From WRGT01 sp964450405 (lineage in GTDB: Bacteria; Spirochaetota; UBA4802; UBA5550): DNA of 64,000 bases. Below, piece by piece: positions 51,509 to 59,939 of this stretch (positions are counted from its first letter, which is position 1; each line of letters starts with the position of its first letter). A program made the position numbers and the translations under genes. A model generated the notes under the pieces. It was not told the DNA's origin, made no database searches, and was given only the letters and a program-made list of their open reading frames with translations. The DNA is taken from the NCBI GenBank assembly GCA_964450405.1, contig CAYVCQ010000002.1:62001-126000 (forward strand). The letters are read 5' to 3'.

Positions 51509-52534
51509 TTAATCTTCAAACTTCTGACAATTATCAAAGAGATATCCGCAGCTTACTATCTGAAGTATCACATCCTCAAGTGTGAATACAAAATCATCGC
51601 CGTTTTTTCTGTATGAACCTGAATGCATAAGCATAATAATCCCATGGTAATCTGTAACTTTTTTTCTGAATACGGAATAATTTTTACCGTCAGGAACAAT
51701 ACGGCTGGCATTAGTAAAATCGATACTGTTTTTAAAAAGATCTATAAATCTGGCATTACTGAGATATAACCTCTCACCTTCAGGTATCCAGTCCTTTGAG
51801 TAAAGAGATACATCAACATGCCGATATCCAAGCTTTCTGGCTGCAGTGAGCATCCATGGTTTTTCCCTATGTCGAAGATAAGGAGCACGCCATATCTTTG
51901 ACATATCTTTGCCGGTAACCTTCTTAAAAATGTACTCTGTTTCAAATAGCTCATTAAGAAGCTGGTCTTCATTTTTATAGTTAAAAGAGTGAGTGAAAGT
52001 ATGGTTCCCGACGATATGCCCTTCCGCCACAATTCTCTTAACATCAAGAGGATACTTTTTAATAAATTTACCCGTTACAAAAAAAGTAGCGGTTATCCTG
52101 TATTTTTTTAGCATATCCAGTATATATTTTATATTGGTATTGTCATCTCCGGCATCGAAAGTTAGAAAATAGTTCTTTTTCTTTTCCGGATATTTGAGGA
52201 TGTTATTCCCGAAGAGATTAGAGTTTCTGCTTCTTGTATCTGTCTGGCTGTAATTGATATTAATTCCTCTTTCTATAAAGAGCTGAACCATAGCTTTCTG
52301 ATTTAAATATGCAGCCAGACGGATGGGAGTTACGCACTGTTCATTTAAACAGTTTAAATCTGCACCATCATCAATCAGTGCTTTAACACGGTTGATATCT
52401 CCATTCAATACGGCTTCGTGGAGCAGAGAGTTCCCGTTTCCGTCTTTTTCGGTGATATTGTATGTACTGCATGATAGAAAAAAAACAGTTACAAAGATGA
52501 TACGGATGAAAACAGATATAATATTTTTAATCAT
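51509..52534 (-). CDS. Lipoprotein with ankyrin repeats fused to a polysaccharide deacetylase
   Basis: The 341-residue protein has a lipobox (FFLSCS, Cys22), two to three ankyrin repeats (about 30-105: GNSLLHEAVLNGDINRVKALIDDGADLN and TPIRLAAYLNQKAMVQLFIERG) and a NodB/CE4 deacetylase domain (about 118-335). In the latter FLTFDAGDDN supplies the catalytic Asp, GNHTFTHSF the His pair, WRAPYLR the third motif and IIMLMHSG the C-terminal His. The TFDaG form resembles the PdaA subgroup that acts on peptidoglycan. Ankyrin repeats may hold a partner in the periplasm. The fusion is unusual. Confidence 0.88.
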   Translation of the reverse strand: MIKNIISVFIRIIFVTVFFLSCSTYNITEKDGNGNSLLHEAVLNGDINRVKALIDDGADLNCLNEQCVTPIRLAAYLNQKAMVQLFIERGININYSQTDTRSRNSNLFGNNILKYPEKKKNYFLTFDAGDDNTNIKYILDMLKKYRITATFFVTGKFIKKYPLDVKRIVAEGHIVGNHTFTHSFNYKNEDQLLNELFETEYIFKKVTGKDMSKIWRAPYLRHREKPWMLTAARKLGYRHVDVSLYSKDWIPEGERLYLSNARFIDLFKNSIDFTNASRIVPDGKNYSVFRKKVTDYHGIIMLMHSGSYRKNGDDFVFTLEDVILQIVSCGYLFDNCQKFED

Positions 52535-52646
52535 TTAGTTCCATTTGTTTCAGCAGTATTAAAATCTTCATATACCGCTTTTTTATTTCATTAACATATA
52601 GATAACAGGCTCCAGTTATTTCTAAAATTCTATTATTATCTGTCAA
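52527..52646 (-). CDS. Possible small gene coupled to the deacetylase gene
   Basis: On the minus strand an open frame runs from 52688 to a TAA at 52527-52529 that overlaps the deacetylase ATG. It encodes a protein-like sequence including LSLTDNNRILEITGACYLY and ending in a basic helix. There is no ATG; TTG at 52646 would give 39 residues. It could be the remnant of a larger gene. The remainder of 52535-52880 shows no gene. Confidence 0.3.
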   Translation of the reverse strand: MTDNNRILEITGACYLYVNEIKKRYMKILILLKQMELND

Positions 52647-52880
52647 TGATAAGTTATCTTCAAAAACTCTAATACCATCTTTTATAACTTATTGTCGACA
52701 TAAAGCTTTTAATAACCCGTGAGAAAATTATTTTAATAAACAGGGAACTTCGCGTATTTATAAAATTTGAGACCTACACACCCCTGAAAATTATCCGCCA
52801 TTCATGATACATTTTTTTGAATAAAAAAAATTGACACTTTCCAGCTTTAGATAGTCATTGTTCAAAATCGGAGTTAAAAC

Positions 52881-53165
52881 ATGAATGATAAATACACCCC
52901 TATAATAATAGATGAACATTTTTGTAACGGTTGCGGAAGATGCGTTTTTGTATGTGCAATGGGTGTAATTGAAATGAAGAATAAAAAAGATTCAGAGAAT
53001 ATTAAAACTGCAGCTGTTACAAAACCTGAATACTGTATGCAGTGTGAAGCCTGTGTGATTGACTGTAAACAGAGCGCCATAAGTCTCAATCCGCAATCGG
53101 ATAGTTTGAATATTGAAACCATATCTGATTTGATTCTTAAAAAGAAGAAAAAGAAATCTATGTAA
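52881..53165 (+). CDS. 2[4Fe-4S] ferredoxin-like protein
   Basis: The 94-residue protein has two cluster motifs: CNGCGRCVFVC (residues 15-25) and CMQCEACVIDC (about 52-62), each binding a [4Fe-4S] cluster. An insertion of about 25 residues between them and a lysine-rich tail distinguish it from the small ferredoxin at 11.3 kb. It probably carries electrons in the cytoplasm; the partner is not visible. It stands alone. Confidence 0.88.
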   Translation: MNDKYTPIIIDEHFCNGCGRCVFVCAMGVIEMKNKKDSENIKTAAVTKPEYCMQCEACVIDCKQSAISLNPQSDSLNIETISDLILKKKKKKSM

Positions 53166-53289
53166 CAACTAATAAACCGGTACTAAAGTTTTCTTCCGCC
53201 TCAACTTTGACGTGTGAGAGGAATTAAGTATCTCGAGTGCAGGAGTAGCTAACGATTTATGTTCCGGAAGAAATAGATTCAATTTTATA

Positions 53290-53706
53290 TTATAAATAAT
53301 CAGCTTCTTTTCTTACATACGGGACATAGGCCATATCCATTTTCAAAATGTGATTTTCCCACCATTTTCTCATCTGCTTATCCACATCAAGCGCAAGATA
53401 AACATCATCTGTTTTTTCTTTATATCTATGAAGCAGATCCGCGCATAGCGCCCTGAATTCCTCGTGCTGATTTACATGCCCCTCATAATCGGGATAGCTG
53501 CAGTCCCTGAGAATTTTCTCCTCAACCTCAAGATGTTTTAGTATGTATGAATTTAAATATTCAATAATTTTTTTCAATTCTTCAGACGCAGATCCTCTGT
53601 ACATTGCAAGTTCCAGCTGATCGATCCTTTCGAATAATCCCTTATGCTGCTCATCAATCTCTTTTATACCTGTTTCAAACCGGCTGTTCCATTTCCATTT
53701 TTCCAT
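53290..53706 (-). CDS. Bacteriohemerythrin
   Basis: From the ATG at 53706 (CAGGG site) the protein has 138 residues and starts with MEKWKWNSRFETGIKEIDEQH, a typical hemerythrin opening. The diiron ligands are all visible: His in DEQHKGLF, His and Glu in LKHLEVEEK, His in GHVNQHEEF, and His with Asp in NHILKMDM. It binds oxygen reversibly and may sense or buffer oxygen in an anaerobe or microaerophile. The frame is open upstream but lacks a site there. Confidence 0.92.
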   Translation of the reverse strand: MEKWKWNSRFETGIKEIDEQHKGLFERIDQLELAMYRGSASEELKKIIEYLNSYILKHLEVEEKILRDCSYPDYEGHVNQHEEFRALCADLLHRYKEKTDDVYLALDVDKQMRKWWENHILKMDMAYVPYVRKEADYL

Positions 53707-53770
53707 ATTACTAACCCTGATTTGTAAACTTTCCCATTTAAATATATGAATATTTATAAAATTAAACAAT

Positions 53771-53812
53771 AAAAAACGCCCGCGTTTCTCTGAATACACC
53801 CGGGCGTTTTTT
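53771..53812 (-). terminator. Rho-independent terminator after the second binding-protein gene
   Basis: AAAAACGCCCG and CGGGCGTTTTTT pair across an 18-base loop and are followed by a T run on the minus strand, about 33 bases past the stop of the binding-protein gene. Confidence 0.8.
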
Positions 53813-53844
53813 ACATTTATCAATTCAGTTTTAAGTATAAAAGA

Positions 53845-54591
53845 CTATTCACTCATGCCATATTTCTTAAGTATTGTCGAATAAATCCCTTTTTCCTTAA
53901 TTTTTTTGAGAGCCGCATTTACCTTCACTTTTATAGCAGCTGAATCAGGATAGGATTTTGATATCATCAGCGAAAGATTGTCTACGTTTAATGGCTTTTT
54001 CGCCGTTGCGAAATTTCCCGCTTCAGAAGGAAACTCTTTCTTAATAACAACCCAGCCAACAAGCTCATCAGCAGGTACAATATCAACTCTGCCTGCTTGA
54101 AGTTTTTTAATACTAGCTGTATCATCATTGGCATAATCCGGTTTTAATCCGGCTTTTTCAAAATCTTTCATATACCAGTATCCGAGGGTACCACCGATTT
54201 TAAAAACCTTCAGATCTTCATATTTTTCCCATTTAATTTCATGGGTTACTTTATTTTTTAAATAGAAAAACTTACCCTTTGAGGCAAAAATACCATCACT
54301 AAAATCAAAAACCTGTTTTCTCTCGGAAGTCTCTTTATATGGAAAAGCTGCAAAGGCCGTTCCGGACTTTACTTCAGATTCACATCTTAACCACGGATAA
54401 TATTTGTACTCAACCTCAATCCCGGCTTCCTTAAATACTGCACTTACAATTTCAGTAAAAAATCCTCCACCTGCCATTTTTTCAGATGTATAAGGTGCCC
54501 ACTCCCCGGTAACAAGAACAACCTTTTGCGCAGCATTAGATGCAGCTGCACAAAGGAGAACAATAAAAAGTGATATAAACAGCTTTCTCAT
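53845..54591 (-). CDS. Periplasmic substrate-binding protein (family 3), paralogue 2
   Basis: The 248-residue protein has a signal peptide (1-20, ending ASNAA) and a family-3 binding fold: VTGEWAPYTSEKMAGGGFFTEIV near the start, YYPWLRCE and a conserved KKYGM end. It is a close paralogue of 54773-55519, with most motifs identical, so the pair arose by tandem duplication. There is no permease or ATPase gene nearby; solitary members often bind amino acids for unlinked transporters or act as sensors. Ends at a strong terminator. Confidence 0.87.
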   Translation of the reverse strand: MRKLFISLFIVLLCAAASNAAQKVVLVTGEWAPYTSEKMAGGGFFTEIVSAVFKEAGIEVEYKYYPWLRCESEVKSGTAFAAFPYKETSERKQVFDFSDGIFASKGKFFYLKNKVTHEIKWEKYEDLKVFKIGGTLGYWYMKDFEKAGLKPDYANDDTASIKKLQAGRVDIVPADELVGWVVIKKEFPSEAGNFATAKKPLNVDNLSLMISKSYPDSAAIKVKVNAALKKIKEKGIYSTILKKYGMSE

Positions 54592-54772
54592 AAATTTTTA
54601 ACCTCATTTTTTGATTTATCAACATAAATAATATAACCAAACATAATGAAATTTCATTTTTTTCGTAAAAAATTATCCAACAAATAAAAAAAATATAGTT
54701 TAAACGATCAGGATAAACTCCAATATCTGAATCCATATTCTGCAAATCAACTGATTTCACAAAAGGACATAC

Positions 54773-55519
54773 CTATTCCTTCATGCCATGTTTCTTCAGT
54801 ATTGTCGAATATATCCCCTTTTCTCTGATCCTTTTAAGTGCTGCATTGAATTTGCCTCTGATAATAGACGATTCAGGATAAGTACGGGATACCATCAACA
54901 TAAGATATTCGATGTTTAACGGTTTTTTCACCGTTTTAAAATTTGCCGCCTCGCCGGGGAACTCATTTTTAATTATCCACAATCCAACCAGCTCATCAGT
55001 TGGATAAAAATCAAACATTCCTGCTTTTAATTTTCTAAAACTTGTAATGTCGTCGTTTGAATACTCAGGTTTCAATCCGGCTTTCTCGAAATCATTTACA
55101 TACCAGAAACCTAAGGTCCCGCCCATCGTATAGGGTTTAAAGTCTTCAAATTTATCCCATTTATAATCAACGGCAATTCTGTTTTTCATATAAAAAAATT
55201 TTGCCTGTGTCTTGTAAATTCTCTCAGTAAAATCAAAAATCTCCTCTCTTGCAGAAGTTTTAAAATATGGAAATGCCGCAAAGGCTTTTCCGGCTTTCAA
55301 TACAGATTCACATCTTAACCAGGGATAATACTTGTACTCTACTTCCATGCCGGCTTCTTTAAAAACAGCAGTTACAATTTCAGTAAAGAATCCACCCCCC
55401 GTTATTTTTTCAGATGTATATGGAGCCCACTCACCTGTAACAAGAATAATTTTCTGTGCAGAATAAGATGAAGTTAAACAGATAAAAACAAAAAAAAGTG
55501 AGAGAAAAATCTTTCCCAT
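54773..55519 (-). CDS. Periplasmic substrate-binding protein (family 3), paralogue 1
   Basis: From the ATG at 55519 the protein has 248 residues, the same as its paralogue downstream; a start nine codons upstream has no ribosome-binding site. It has a signal peptide (1-20), VTGEWAPYTSEKITGGGFF, YYPWLRCE and an ILKKHGM end. The binding-site region differs from the paralogue around residues 108-145 and 170-190, so the ligands may differ. The ABM-domain gene ends 42 bases upstream, so the two may share a transcript. Confidence 0.87.
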   Translation of the reverse strand: MGKIFLSLFFVFICLTSSYSAQKIILVTGEWAPYTSEKITGGGFFTEIVTAVFKEAGMEVEYKYYPWLRCESVLKAGKAFAAFPYFKTSAREEIFDFTERIYKTQAKFFYMKNRIAVDYKWDKFEDFKPYTMGGTLGFWYVNDFEKAGLKPEYSNDDITSFRKLKAGMFDFYPTDELVGLWIIKNEFPGEAANFKTVKKPLNIEYLMLMVSRTYPESSIIRGKFNAALKRIREKGIYSTILKKHGMKE

Positions 55520-55561
55520 AGTTTTCAATCTCCCGGAATAATTCATTTAGAGAATTGCTAT

Positions 55562-55852
55562 TTACTGCTCAACAATTTCAAAACATGTCTTAAGATCCAT
55601 GCCGGGTTCAAGGAGCGGTATTACATCTTTATAGTTCTCCATAAAATTAGCTGAATGTTTATTCAGAGCATCCTTATCCAGATATTTTTCATAAAATATT
55701 ATAGTGTTCAAGTCACCCTTCACTGTATGTGGAATATACTCAAGGCATCCCGGTTCAGTCTTTTTTACATGCAGGACAATTTTTTTTAAGTTTTCCTTTA
55801 CCTCATCCATTTTTCCCTCTTTAACTTTCAAAGTTGCAATGAGTGTAATCAT
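55562..55852 (-). CDS. Antibiotic-biosynthesis-monooxygenase (ABM) domain protein
   Basis: The 96-residue protein fits the ABM/YgiN dimeric ferredoxin-like fold: MITLIATLKVKEGKMDEVKENL, EPGCLEYIPHTVKGD and FYEKYLDKDALNKHSA. Such proteins act as quinol monooxygenases or heme-degrading or stress enzymes without metal cofactors. Its gene precedes the two binding-protein genes on the same strand. Substrate unknown. Confidence 0.87.
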   Translation of the reverse strand: MITLIATLKVKEGKMDEVKENLKKIVLHVKKTEPGCLEYIPHTVKGDLNTIIFYEKYLDKDALNKHSANFMENYKDVIPLLEPGMDLKTCFEIVEQ

Positions 55853-56042
55853 AATGTATCTCCATTTTTATATTTCATGTCATAGCTTAACAATTTTGTA
55901 CCAAATTGCAAATGTTATTTTTAAACAGAGTTGATATTTCGTTGACAGTACTGAAATCACAGGCGATCTGTACATTAAAGAACTATTATGAATTTAATTT
56001 AAAAAATAATTCCGGCATCCCTGATAACAGTATGAGGAAACC

Positions 56043-56579
56043 ATTATAAACACTAAAAATAGAATCAACCGCTGCAGACCGGGATTCGGCGCATCCTGCT
56101 CTTTCTGCTGCGGAAGCCACAATTATACAATATCTCCCGAAGAGATTGAAGAGTTGTTCATCAGCAGAGATAATGAATCATCCCTTCGGATTTCAAAGCA
56201 TCCGGAACATTCATCTGAAGAGAAACTCGTGAAAGAGGGAATGCAGTGCGGAAACGTCGGTATTTCGGATTCCGATCCGGGACTTGTGGGATGCCTCACC
56301 TACCACGATGATCACAAGGGGAGCGGATTTGAATCTTTCTTTACAGGTACATGTAAACACTTTCTCTGCGTAGCCTGGAATGAACTTACCGACAGACAGG
56401 TACTCTTTGCCGCAAAGCTTATGAAAGACTGGTACTACTACAGTCTCCTGATTAACTCACTGGAAATTCTCATGGATTTATGCGCAGAGTATGAAAGCCC
56501 GGAGGATGTACCGTCCGGGATTCTTGCGGAACTTAAGATTGAACTGGTGGAAAATCTGATGGAGGATGACTTGATCTAG
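56043..56579 (+). CDS. Cys-rich protein with non-ATG start or frameshifted 5' end
   Basis: The coding frame extends upstream of the first TTG (56154) to an in-frame stop at 56025, and this part reads like protein: CRPGFGASCSFCCGSHNYT, a Cys-rich metal-binding-like motif, then SPEEIEELF. No ATG, GTG or TTG precedes it; ATT at 56043, with GAGG five bases upstream, would give 178 residues. An ATG at 56032 would come into frame if one A were added to the AAA run at 56038-56040. The rest contains CGNVG, GLVGCLTYHDDHKG and CKHFLCVAW, so seven or more Cys. Family not named; probably a metal or Fe-S binding protein. Confidence 0.6.
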   Translation: MINTKNRINRCRPGFGASCSFCCGSHNYTISPEEIEELFISRDNESSLRISKHPEHSSEEKLVKEGMQCGNVGISDSDPGLVGCLTYHDDHKGSGFESFFTGTCKHFLCVAWNELTDRQVLFAAKLMKDWYYYSLLINSLEILMDLCAEYESPEDVPSGILAELKIELVENLMEDDLI

Positions 56580-56592
56580 GATCTCCCCCCCA

Positions 56593-57951
56593 TTAATTCT
56601 TTTGAAGTAACACATTCCCGATCCATCTCTTCTTCATATAACGTCTGGTGATGAAAACCGCATGGATAAGAATTGATATATTCATCGACCACCATATTGC
56701 ATGAGAACCGAGACCAAGCCATATTGCAAGAATATAACAAAGCGGAAGACGTATAAGCCACATACTCGATGCGACAATTACCATCACACCTTTAGTATCA
56801 CCGGCTCCGTTAAGCGAACCTCCAAGTATCATTGCCCAGGCAGTTAGAGGTTCACCTATCATGCTGATGATCAGATAATATTTACACTCCTCAACAACAA
56901 TCGGATTTACCGAAAGGTATGATGAGAATGCACCTGCGTTGAATATAACTATAACAGATAAAAAAGTGATGAATATAACACCGGTAATACCAGTGGCAAT
57001 TCCCGACCTGAAAGCGCTGTCACCCTTTTTCTCTCCCAGAAAATTTCCGGTTATAACCGCACTTGACAGAGCAAATGCAAAACCAGGCATATAAATCGCC
57101 GCTTCTATCCGGATTCCGTTTGTAAATGCGGCGATTACATCTATATTATTCTCCGGCAGCATGCCAACAATAAGATATAGAAGAGTGTATCCCGCCGTCC
57201 ATGCAATCTGAAGAAGTCCCGAAGGCCAGCCGATGGCGATAACATCTTTAACCAGTGAAAGAGAAAAGCTTTTTACTCCTTTCATTAGAGCTGAAATATG
57301 AATATAATTTATTAAGCTGCCCAGAAGATAACTGAGAGAAGTTGATAATGCAATCCCTTTGTATCCAAGAGATGTGTTAAATACAAGAAAAAAGTTCAGA
57401 CCGATATTTGCTGCACATACAAGTGCCATTGTAGTCATTGATTTCTTTACATTTCTGGTTGCGCGGAGTATTCCGTTTGAGTTGATGATGAAGTAATGGA
57501 AGAACATCCCTCCTGCAAGAATCATTATGAGCGGTCTGCATATTACCTTCAGTTCTTCAGGTATACTCATGATATTTATTGTCAAAGGACCGAGTAAAAT
57601 CCCCAGTAAACTTAAAGTTACTCCTGCCGAGCTCACGGCAAGGACAATTGAGTAAACCGAATTGGAAAATGTTTTTCTATCTCCGGAGGTAAACTGTCTG
57701 GAAAGAATTGATACGCTGCCGATAGTTATGGCATTTGCAAGAACAATGAAAATAAAATATATCTGGGAAACGAACCCTACCGAAGCCTGGTATTCTTTAC
57801 CGAGTTTTCCGGCAATATAAACATCTGTAAGACTGATGAGAAATTCGAAGAACATAATAAAAATCATCGGCCAGCTTGTTGACCAGCTCCCCTTCATATG
57901 ATCTTTATAATCCTGCAGATCTATTGATTTTATAATTGAAGGAATTTTCAT
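56593..57951 (-). CDS. MATE-family multidrug/Na+ antiporter
   Basis: The 452-residue protein has twelve hydrophobic helices in two halves related by sequence, as in MATE exporters. Typical MATE segments are FFEFLISLTDVYIAGKLGKEYQASVG (about 34-59) and INSNGILRATRNVKKSM (about 155-171) in the first half, and SSAVITGNFLGEKK and GGSLNGAGDTKGVM in the second. It should export cationic compounds in exchange for Na+ or H+. The convergent Cys-rich gene ends 13 bases away. Confidence 0.93.
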   Translation of the reverse strand: MKIPSIIKSIDLQDYKDHMKGSWSTSWPMIFIMFFEFLISLTDVYIAGKLGKEYQASVGFVSQIYFIFIVLANAITIGSVSILSRQFTSGDRKTFSNSVYSIVLAVSSAGVTLSLLGILLGPLTINIMSIPEELKVICRPLIMILAGGMFFHYFIINSNGILRATRNVKKSMTTMALVCAANIGLNFFLVFNTSLGYKGIALSTSLSYLLGSLINYIHISALMKGVKSFSLSLVKDVIAIGWPSGLLQIAWTAGYTLLYLIVGMLPENNIDVIAAFTNGIRIEAAIYMPGFAFALSSAVITGNFLGEKKGDSAFRSGIATGITGVIFITFLSVIVIFNAGAFSSYLSVNPIVVEECKYYLIISMIGEPLTAWAMILGGSLNGAGDTKGVMVIVASSMWLIRLPLCYILAIWLGLGSHAIWWSMNISILIHAVFITRRYMKKRWIGNVLLQKN

Positions 57952-58054
57952 TTCCAGAGCTAACCGTTTGATTGATCAATATTTGAATTCATAATGATAG
58001 AGTAGTGTCTGAACAGGAGAAGTCAATAATTTATTCCCGGTGGTTAACGAAGAA

Positions 58055-58090
58055 AATAAAATGCCGGAGGCGTAACAGCTTCCGGCATAA
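58055..58090 (-). terminator. Rho-independent terminator of the Lys-rich repeat gene
   Basis: ATGCCGGA and TCCGGCAT flank a 12-base loop, and the minus strand continues as TTTTATTTTC, just past the stop. Confidence 0.8.
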
Positions 58091-58096
58091 TAAAAA

Positions 58097-58615
58097 CTAT
58101 TTTTTATCTTCTTTTTTTAGATAAACTTTTGTGTCGTGATCTGTATAGTAATACTGTCCGCCGCGCGGTCCTTCATAAATCATGCGGCCCTTGTCATCTT
58201 TTCCAATTTCTTTTTCATCAGCACCTTTAGAATGATTGGATGCTTTTGCTTCTTTCTTATCTTTTTTGTCTTCTTTCTTGTCTTTCTTGTCTTCTTTCTT
58301 GTCAGCTTTATCTTCTTTTTTGTCCTTCTTATCTTCTTTCTTGTCAGCTTTATCTTCTTTTTTATCTTTCTTATCTTCTTTTTTATCTTTCTTATCTTCT
58401 TTTTTATCTTTCTTGTCTTCTTTTTTGTCTTTCTTGTCTTCTTTTTTATCTTTCTTATCTTTCTTCTTTTTCTCATCATCCTTTTTGTCATCTTTCTTTT
58501 CAGCTGCTACAGCTTTTTTAGATTTTTTTGAATCGTCTTTAGCAGATGCAGTAAAAGAAAGACCTGAGAGAACCATGGCAAGTGAAACAAATAAAACAAC
58601 AAAATACTTCTTCAT
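58097..58615 (-). CDS. Exported Lys/Asp/Glu repeat protein with PBCV-type basic adaptor end
   Basis: From the ATG at 58615 (AGGAGA site) the protein has 172 residues: a signal peptide (1-25), about 13 copies of a KKEDKKD-like seven-residue repeat (about 45-130), and a C-terminal GPRGGQYYYTDHDTKVYLKK that resembles the PBCV-specific basic adaptor domain. The repeat is a 21-base DNA tandem and can change length. The extreme charge suggests a flexible spacer or polyanion/polycation binder in the periplasm. Confidence 0.75.
   Translation of the reverse strand: MKKYFVVLFVSLAMVLSGLSFTASAKDDSKKSKKAVAAEKKDDKKDDEKKKKDKKDKKEDKKDKKEDKKDKKEDKKDKKEDKKDKKEDKADKKEDKKDKKEDKADKKEDKKDKKEDKKDKKEAKASNHSKGADEKEIGKDDKGRMIYEGPRGGQYYYTDHDTKVYLKKEDKK
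58258..58468. repeat. 21-base tandem repeat in coding sequence
   Basis: A 21-base unit built on TCTTTCTTGTCTTCTTTTTT (plus strand) is repeated about ten times with small changes, and encodes KKEDKKD heptads. Prone to slippage. Confidence 0.85.
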
Positions 58616-58790
58616 TAGCTTATCTCCTTTTTTGTTTTGATATATCGAATCGATTTGATAATCTTTTACAATACTCATTATAAATAAAATAATTTTCAAT
58701 TACTAAAATCAATTAAATTACTTTTTTAACAATTAAATTTTTGGCTCTTTACGGAATGTTGGGATAATAAATAATTAAATTTCAACCTTA

Positions 58791-58820
58791 CTGCCCCCTC
58801 CGGGGGATAGGGGGGATATA
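58791..58820. repeat. C-rich/G-rich hairpin repeat
   Basis: TGCCCCCTCCGGGGGATAGG followed by GGGGATA; same style as 16011-16041. The surrounding 58616-59030 gap otherwise contains AT-rich sequence with promoters of both divergent genes; no gene seen. Confidence 0.5.
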
Positions 58821-59030
58821 GTAATGTCAATTTTCGCAGCTTTCCGGAATGAGCTGAATTTTTTCTTACGAATATAGGATTAAAATAAAAAAAGATTGAT
58901 ACCTTTCTTTAAACAGATATTATATTTAGATCATTGTTACTTTCTAAGGTTTTACAAGAATCATAAGTCCCTAAACTATGCAGGGTAACTCATCAGCATT
59001 ATCGAAAGAGCAGTAAAAAAGGAGACTTTT

Positions 59031-59939
59031 ATGAAAGCTGGAATAATCGGCGCCGGAGCACTGGGTTCACTATTTGCTCACTATTTACATGAGCATTTAA
59101 CCGACTTTGTGATTTACGAAAAAAGCAAAGAGATAGTTGCAGATATAGAAAAAAACGGGATTACCCTTGTAAAGGGTGAGCATGTAAAAAAAATTAATCC
59201 AGCTATAAGCTCATCTCCGGAAATTCTTAATGATGCAGAAATAATTTTTCTCTTTGTTAAAAGCTACTCCACCACGGACGCACTAAATGATATTTCACCC
59301 AGTCTGATGAATAATTCCATAATTGTCTCACTTCAAAATGGTCTGGGAAATATCGATGAGATAAAAAAAATTATTGAACCGGATAGAATCGTTTACGGAT
59401 CAACAACTATCGGAGCGGCAAAATCCTCGTTATCAACGGTAATCTCGGGCGGATCGGGTATAATAAATATCGGAGGGGCGGAGAATGGGCATGTCCTGAG
59501 AGTTCACCATCTTCTGAACAGCGCCGGGCTTAATTCATATATTGTAGACAATCCCGATTTTTACCTATGGCATAAAGCCGTAATTAACGCAGGCATAAAT
59601 CCCATAGCAGCAATTCTTGGAATAACAAACGGAGAGATTACCGGAAACCGATATGCTGCAATGCTGCAGGAAAATGTCGTACAGGAAGCAGTTAAGTGCG
59701 CCTCGGCAAATAATATTCGAATGGAATTTCCGGAAATTCTTAAGTCGACGAGAGAGGTCTGCGAAAAGACATGTATGAATGTATGTTCCATGCTTCAGGA
59801 TATACGGAATGGAAGAAAAACAGAAATTGAAAGTATCAACGGAAAGATTATTGAATACGGCGAGAGCAAGGGCCTGGAGATGCCATGGAATAAATCACTC
59901 TATCTTCTGATTAAATCTATGGAAGCTATTGAGGAGTAA
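59031..59939 (+). CDS. panE: 2-dehydropantoate 2-reductase
   Basis: The 302-residue protein has the ketopantoate reductase pattern: Rossmann motif IIGAGALGSLFAHYL (5-19), LFVKSYSTTDAL with the family Lys, SLQNGLGNID, the catalytic Lys in LWHKAVINAGINP (about 183-195) and the C-terminal SINGKIIEYGESKGLEMP. It reduces ketopantoate with NADPH for pantothenate and CoA synthesis. It overlaps the convergent GGDEF gene by 14 bases. No other pan gene nearby. Confidence 0.93.
   Translation: MKAGIIGAGALGSLFAHYLHEHLTDFVIYEKSKEIVADIEKNGITLVKGEHVKKINPAISSSPEILNDAEIIFLFVKSYSTTDALNDISPSLMNNSIIVSLQNGLGNIDEIKKIIEPDRIVYGSTTIGAAKSSLSTVISGGSGIINIGGAENGHVLRVHHLLNSAGLNSYIVDNPDFYLWHKAVINAGINPIAAILGITNGEITGNRYAAMLQENVVQEAVKCASANNIRMEFPEILKSTREVCEKTCMNVCSMLQDIRNGRKTEIESINGKIIEYGESKGLEMPWNKSLYLLIKSMEAIEE

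Noticed and set aside
52831..52860. Promoter TTGACA for the ferredoxin gene
   Set aside because: A perfect -35 is present, but no acceptable -10 lies at 16-18 bases.
58250..58470. CRISPR-like regular repeat
   Set aside because: It is a continuous 21-base coding tandem without spacers.
58136..58640. Several long open frames antisense to or out of frame with the Lys-rich repeat gene
   Set aside because: They are translations of a 21-base tandem repeat in other frames (Phe/Leu/Ser- or Lys/Arg-only low complexity) without ribosome-binding sites.
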